DNA from: Coffea arabica
Taxonomy: Eukaryota; Streptophyta; Magnoliopsida; Gentianales; Rubiaceae
Length of the DNA stretch: 64,000 nucleotides
Direction: 5' to 3'
Assembly: GCF_036785885.1 (NCBI RefSeq)
Contig: NC_092322.1
Coordinates: 13,352,466 to 13,416,465, forward strand
This document shows positions 60,476 to 64,000 of this stretch, one piece after another. The notes under the pieces are model-generated. The model did no database searches and had not been told where the DNA came from. It saw only the letters and a list, made by a program, of their open reading frames with translations. Numbering within the stretch: position 1 is the stretch's first letter; the number at the start of each line of letters is the position of its first letter. The translations under genes and the position numbers were made by a program.

Positions 60476-63400
60476 ATGGACTTCGACGAGTACGATTATT
60501 TGGAGAAAACCGTGGAAGAAACCAACGGTCCTCCGTCCAAAACGAAGGAGACTAAGGACTCCGCCGAGAAAGAGAGAGACAAGGAGAAAGGATATCGGAG
60601 AAAAGAGCGTGGCGACGAGGACGAAGGTGATATTGACGAGGACGAAAGAGATCGGAAAAATTCCTCCAGCAAAAGGTCCCGCGGAGATGACGAAAACGGC
60701 CGAGATAGAGACCGCGAGAGGGAACGAGATAGGGATAGGGAGAAGGAGAGGAGCTCGCTGCACCGGAGTCGAGATAGGGAGAGTGAGAGGAGTTCGAGGG
60801 ACAGGGATAGAGACAAGGAGAAGAGGGAGAAAGAGAGAGATAGGGATAGGGAAAGAGACAGGGAGAGGAGAGACAGAGACAAGGAGAAGGAGAGGGAGAG
60901 GGATAGGGACAGGGACAAGGAGAAGGAGAAGGACAGGGAGAGGAGGGATAGGGAAAAGGAGAAGGAAAGAGATAGGGAAACGGAGAGGTCGAAGGAAATG
61001 GAGAGGTCAAGGAGGAGCCGAAGCAGGTCCAGGCTCGATCGTGAAAGGGAGAGAGAGTTGATCAGGGAACGAGAGCGCGAGCTCGAGATGAGGGAAAGCA
61101 GGTGATGCTCAGTTTTAACTTGTTTCTGCCGTTGCATTTTATAGATTTCTCAACACAGTTATGGTTACATACATTGCTGGTGCTTTACTTGGCAAATAAT
61201 TCTTGGTTAATTACGTTTAGAGTGCTTTCAGATGGGGCATTACTTGCTAATGATTTGAGAATTTTTTTCCTCGTTGGTGGTTAAGATTCTTTGCACTTGC
61301 ACGGGGACTTTGATATCATTAGAATCACATGATGGGTAAGTGAATTTGTTTGCTTGGAGTGGTTTTTCGTGAACTGATATGGAAAATTGGAACATATGAT
61401 TTATGAAGTTCGGTTTTTGATGGTTTAACTTCACTGACTTATGAAGGGCCTTTTCGATTAAAGGTTATTTGCCCTACCTATACTTATGGAGGTAGCTTAT
61501 TTTAATTATGTGTGTTTTTGCTTATTGTTTTTGCATCACCGATCTTGGAATTTATCAATCAAATGGACTCCGAGTAATTGCAGGAAAAAAAATGTTGAGT
61601 TCATATGTAGACATACATATATAGCACACGTGTGTACACACAATTGTTTCCAGTGTGGCTTGTTCTGTTATATGCATGTGTATCCAAATCTCTGCCAACA
61701 GATGAAATCACAGAAAGAATTTGTAGAATGGCTAAGTGCAGAAAAAAGTCTGAGTTTATGCATGAAGAATATAACTTTCTAACTTGGGTTGAAATCGTAG
61801 ATGCATCTTAATGGGCTAACATGCGGAAACTTCTTCACGGCTTGTCTGAAGAAAGTGGCTTTTCCACATATTGGTTTTGATAAGGTCTGTTGTGTTTCTC
61901 TTTTCCGGCCTTAAGATTTGGCTCACTCTTCAATCCTTCTAATGTTTTTTGCATACCTGGATTAAGCTTGATTTCTTACATCTAAGCTGAGATGTTGATC
62001 AATGATGTATTCAATTTTTAGGTTGGCAACGCATGTGGTGAGGCTGTATCAGTTTTCCAGCCTTTTGTTCACTGTGAAGACGAAAATGCCTTATCCCCAT
62101 AATTCTTGTTCCCACTTTGCAGTGAAACAGGGACCAGAATAGCAAATCCTCTGTTTGAATGACTTTTTTGATTCAAAATATCAGTGAACTCGAGTGTCCT
62201 AATGAACACAATCTTAATTGAAGTATAAATAATCAACGGTCTTAAATCATCCAGAATAGTGATTGGAGTGAACTTATGAACGTTATTCCAGTCATTTTCC
62301 TTGCTGAAATCATAAGCCAGATTTTAGGTTTCTGGTTTACTTCTTGTTATCCCCCCTGTTTTTCTTTGATATTCCTTCTAATCTTAATTGTACTTAAGCT
62401 TAAAACTGTTTTTTAATTTGAGTCATCCATTGCTGTTGGGTAGAAGTGACTTGGTCTACATGAATAAGGGGGCTTTAGTTGACAATTAGCGAAAACATTT
62501 AGTTTCTAATCTGCTTGTTATTGGAACCATTGAAGGTGGATTGCTAATGAAGTATAAAAATTTGCTAAGCATTGAAAAATGATGTGCTTGTTCTCACTTT
62601 CTTGCTGACCACTGGCTGAGGAACTTTATACAATCTTAGTCTAGAATGTTTTATGTTTATACTTGTTAAATTTGAAGTTGGTATTCGTTTTTGGTATTTC
62701 TGTTATCAAAAAGTTTGATTTATGGAAAAGTAGGGTGCTGGCTTGGAATTTAAGGAGGTTGATTATCTCTGTGGTAGGGAGGAGAACATGATGTTGAGGT
62801 TGAGATAAGTTTTTCTACAAGAAAATACACCTATAAGGCTTTATATGTTAATATGTTCCTCTCATTGTAGGGTTTATACTTACTATTTTCTGAGTCATTT
62901 ATGCAGGAGATTTAAAGAAAAGAAAGAAGCGGTGGAACCTGAGGCTGACCCAGAAAGGGATCAGAGAACAGTATTTGCTTACCAGGTGGATGGCTTAACT
63001 TCCCAGATTTTTATAGATCAAGTGTTACAGGAATTACTTGCCTGTTCGAAGTTGCTTCTTTTTTGTAGAGGAGAGGCGTAGGATTAGACAATATTGTTTG
63101 CTGATGTATACATATTTTGATTGCAGATGCCCTTGAAGGCAACTGAGAGGGATGTTTACGAGTTTTTCTCAAAAGCAGGAAAGGTTGGTGTTCTTCTGTC
63201 TATTGTTTGGATGGATATCATCATTTTATGTATTTATGTGGTGTATTATAACTCCAACCTTTGCTGTATTTCTTTAAGAATAAATGATTCTCAATTTCTG
63301 TTTATGCTAATATTCGTACACTGTTATGCATATACATAAGGGAAAAATCTCACGGTCTGAGTGCGCTGAATTGCAAAAGATTCATGGTCTCATTGCATGG

Positions 63401-63692
63401 AATACGTGGTATTAGTTGCACGTTTTGCTTGTTGCTACTGATTACTAACTGATTTTTGATTATAACATAATAATTCTTGTGCTTGTTTGAGTAGATATGT
63501 TTTGTATGCATATGAATTCAATTTGTGAAGAATGACAAGTTATAAGACCCATTTCTTTGCTCTTTAACTTTTATTTTTCTTTTGTGGATCAAATTATTTG
63601 GCATTTCTTCTCAGTTTTGCTATTTTTAATTTCCAGGTGAGGGATGTACGTCTTATCATGGATCGAAATTCGAGGAGATCAAAAGGAGTTGG
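60476..63692 (+). CDS. RBM39: RBM39/CC1-like splicing factor (5' part)
   Basis: Four exons of a longer gene: 60476-61101, 62907-62985, 63127-63183 and 63637-63692, all GT-AG and in frame; coding continues beyond the window. It starts MDFDEYDYLEKTVEE, as in plant CC1-like splicing factors. Residues about 25-200 are a low-complexity Arg/Asp/Glu/Lys domain with RSRSRSR near its end, the RS-like region that recruits spliceosome partners. Exon 2 ends in RTVFAYQ and exons 3-4 give MPLKATERDVYEFFSKAGK and VRDVRLIMDRNSRRSKGVG, which is RRM1 with RNP2 at VFAYQM. RBM39/CAPER proteins are nuclear U2AF65-related splicing factors; two further RRM-type domains are expected outside the window. Intron 1 is long (1805 bases). 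Confidence 0.93.
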
Positions 63693-64000
63693 GTATGTGC
63701 TCCTTATGTATCTTTCTCCTTTTCTGGTTGCTCTCTATTTCTACCTTTTTTTAATATTATAAAATTGTAGTGCTGTCAAGTCTTGCTTTTGGATAATGTT
63801 CCAAAAGGAGTTCAAGCTAAATTCATGGATTTGGTAGAAGGCCTTCAAATGTAGTTAGCTGGTCTCTTTTGACGCATCTTTGAGATACGTTGGTATTCCC
63901 ATGATTTTGAGCTTGATTCACTTTGGGGCTTTTTTTTTTTGTTATTCTTGGTTAGTTATTACTTAATACTATTAATCTCTTAGTTCTGAGCCTTTTAAGT

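Noticed and set aside
60496-61137. Long minus-strand frame rich in Ser/Leu
   Set aside because: It is the antisense shadow of the Arg/Asp/Glu-rich first exon of the RBM39-like gene.

Overview
This is nuclear DNA of a flowering plant. It is AT-rich, its genes have many GT-AG introns, intergenic spaces are long, and it is full of plant transposable elements: a Helitron with RPA-like and Rep-helicase genes, SINEs, MITEs and a gene-capturing TIR element. Protein similarity (RNR1, LIKE-COV, an ABR1-type ERF) fits a eudicot. The MITE termini resemble families common in asterids such as Rubiaceae, but that is only an impression. No bacterial, organellar or viral gene was seen.

Five host genes are supported. 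(1) An ABR1/group X ERF transcription factor, 3085-4595, minus, 2 exons, complete. (2) RNR1, the ribonucleotide reductase large subunit, 20715-25752, minus, 17 exons, 808 residues, complete, with an E2F-type site and a TATA stretch upstream. (3) A LIKE-COV (DUF502) membrane protein, 27546-33146, minus, 7 exons, 256 residues, with one apparent GC-AG intron. (4) A small four-helix membrane protein, 54841-56582, plus, 6 exons, 172 residues, resembling Jagunal at its N-terminus. (5) An RBM39/CC1-like splicing factor starting at 60476, plus; four exons are visible and it runs off the right edge.

Layout: 1-3 kb is intergenic with a small MITE, an (AT)n run and a 5'-truncated SINE with a perfect target-site duplication. 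From 4.6 to 20.7 kb there is no convincing gene; this stretch holds a decayed collinear duplication (about 9.9-11.4 kb against 13.5-19.2 kb) and a second, probably full-length SINE. RNR1 and LIKE-COV fill 20.7-33.1 kb. A degenerate Helitron of roughly 13.8 kb occupies about 33.3-47.1 kb, its 3' end only about 180 bp upstream of the LIKE-COV start codon. It carries an RPA-like pseudogene and a Rep-helicase broken by a nested 1.6 kb TIR element, frameshifts and nonsense codons, one of which falls at the expected second catalytic tyrosine. From 47 to 53.8 kb come a 1.5 kb foldback element, a 2.2 kb TIR element containing an R2R3-MYB fragment, and nested MITEs. The last 10 kb holds the Jagunal-like and RBM39-like genes with a GAGCTC-rich hAT-type MITE between them.

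The host genes (DNA precursor synthesis, splicing, membrane traffic and vascular patterning, stress transcription) are not a functional cluster. The most informative material is the record of transposon nesting and capture.
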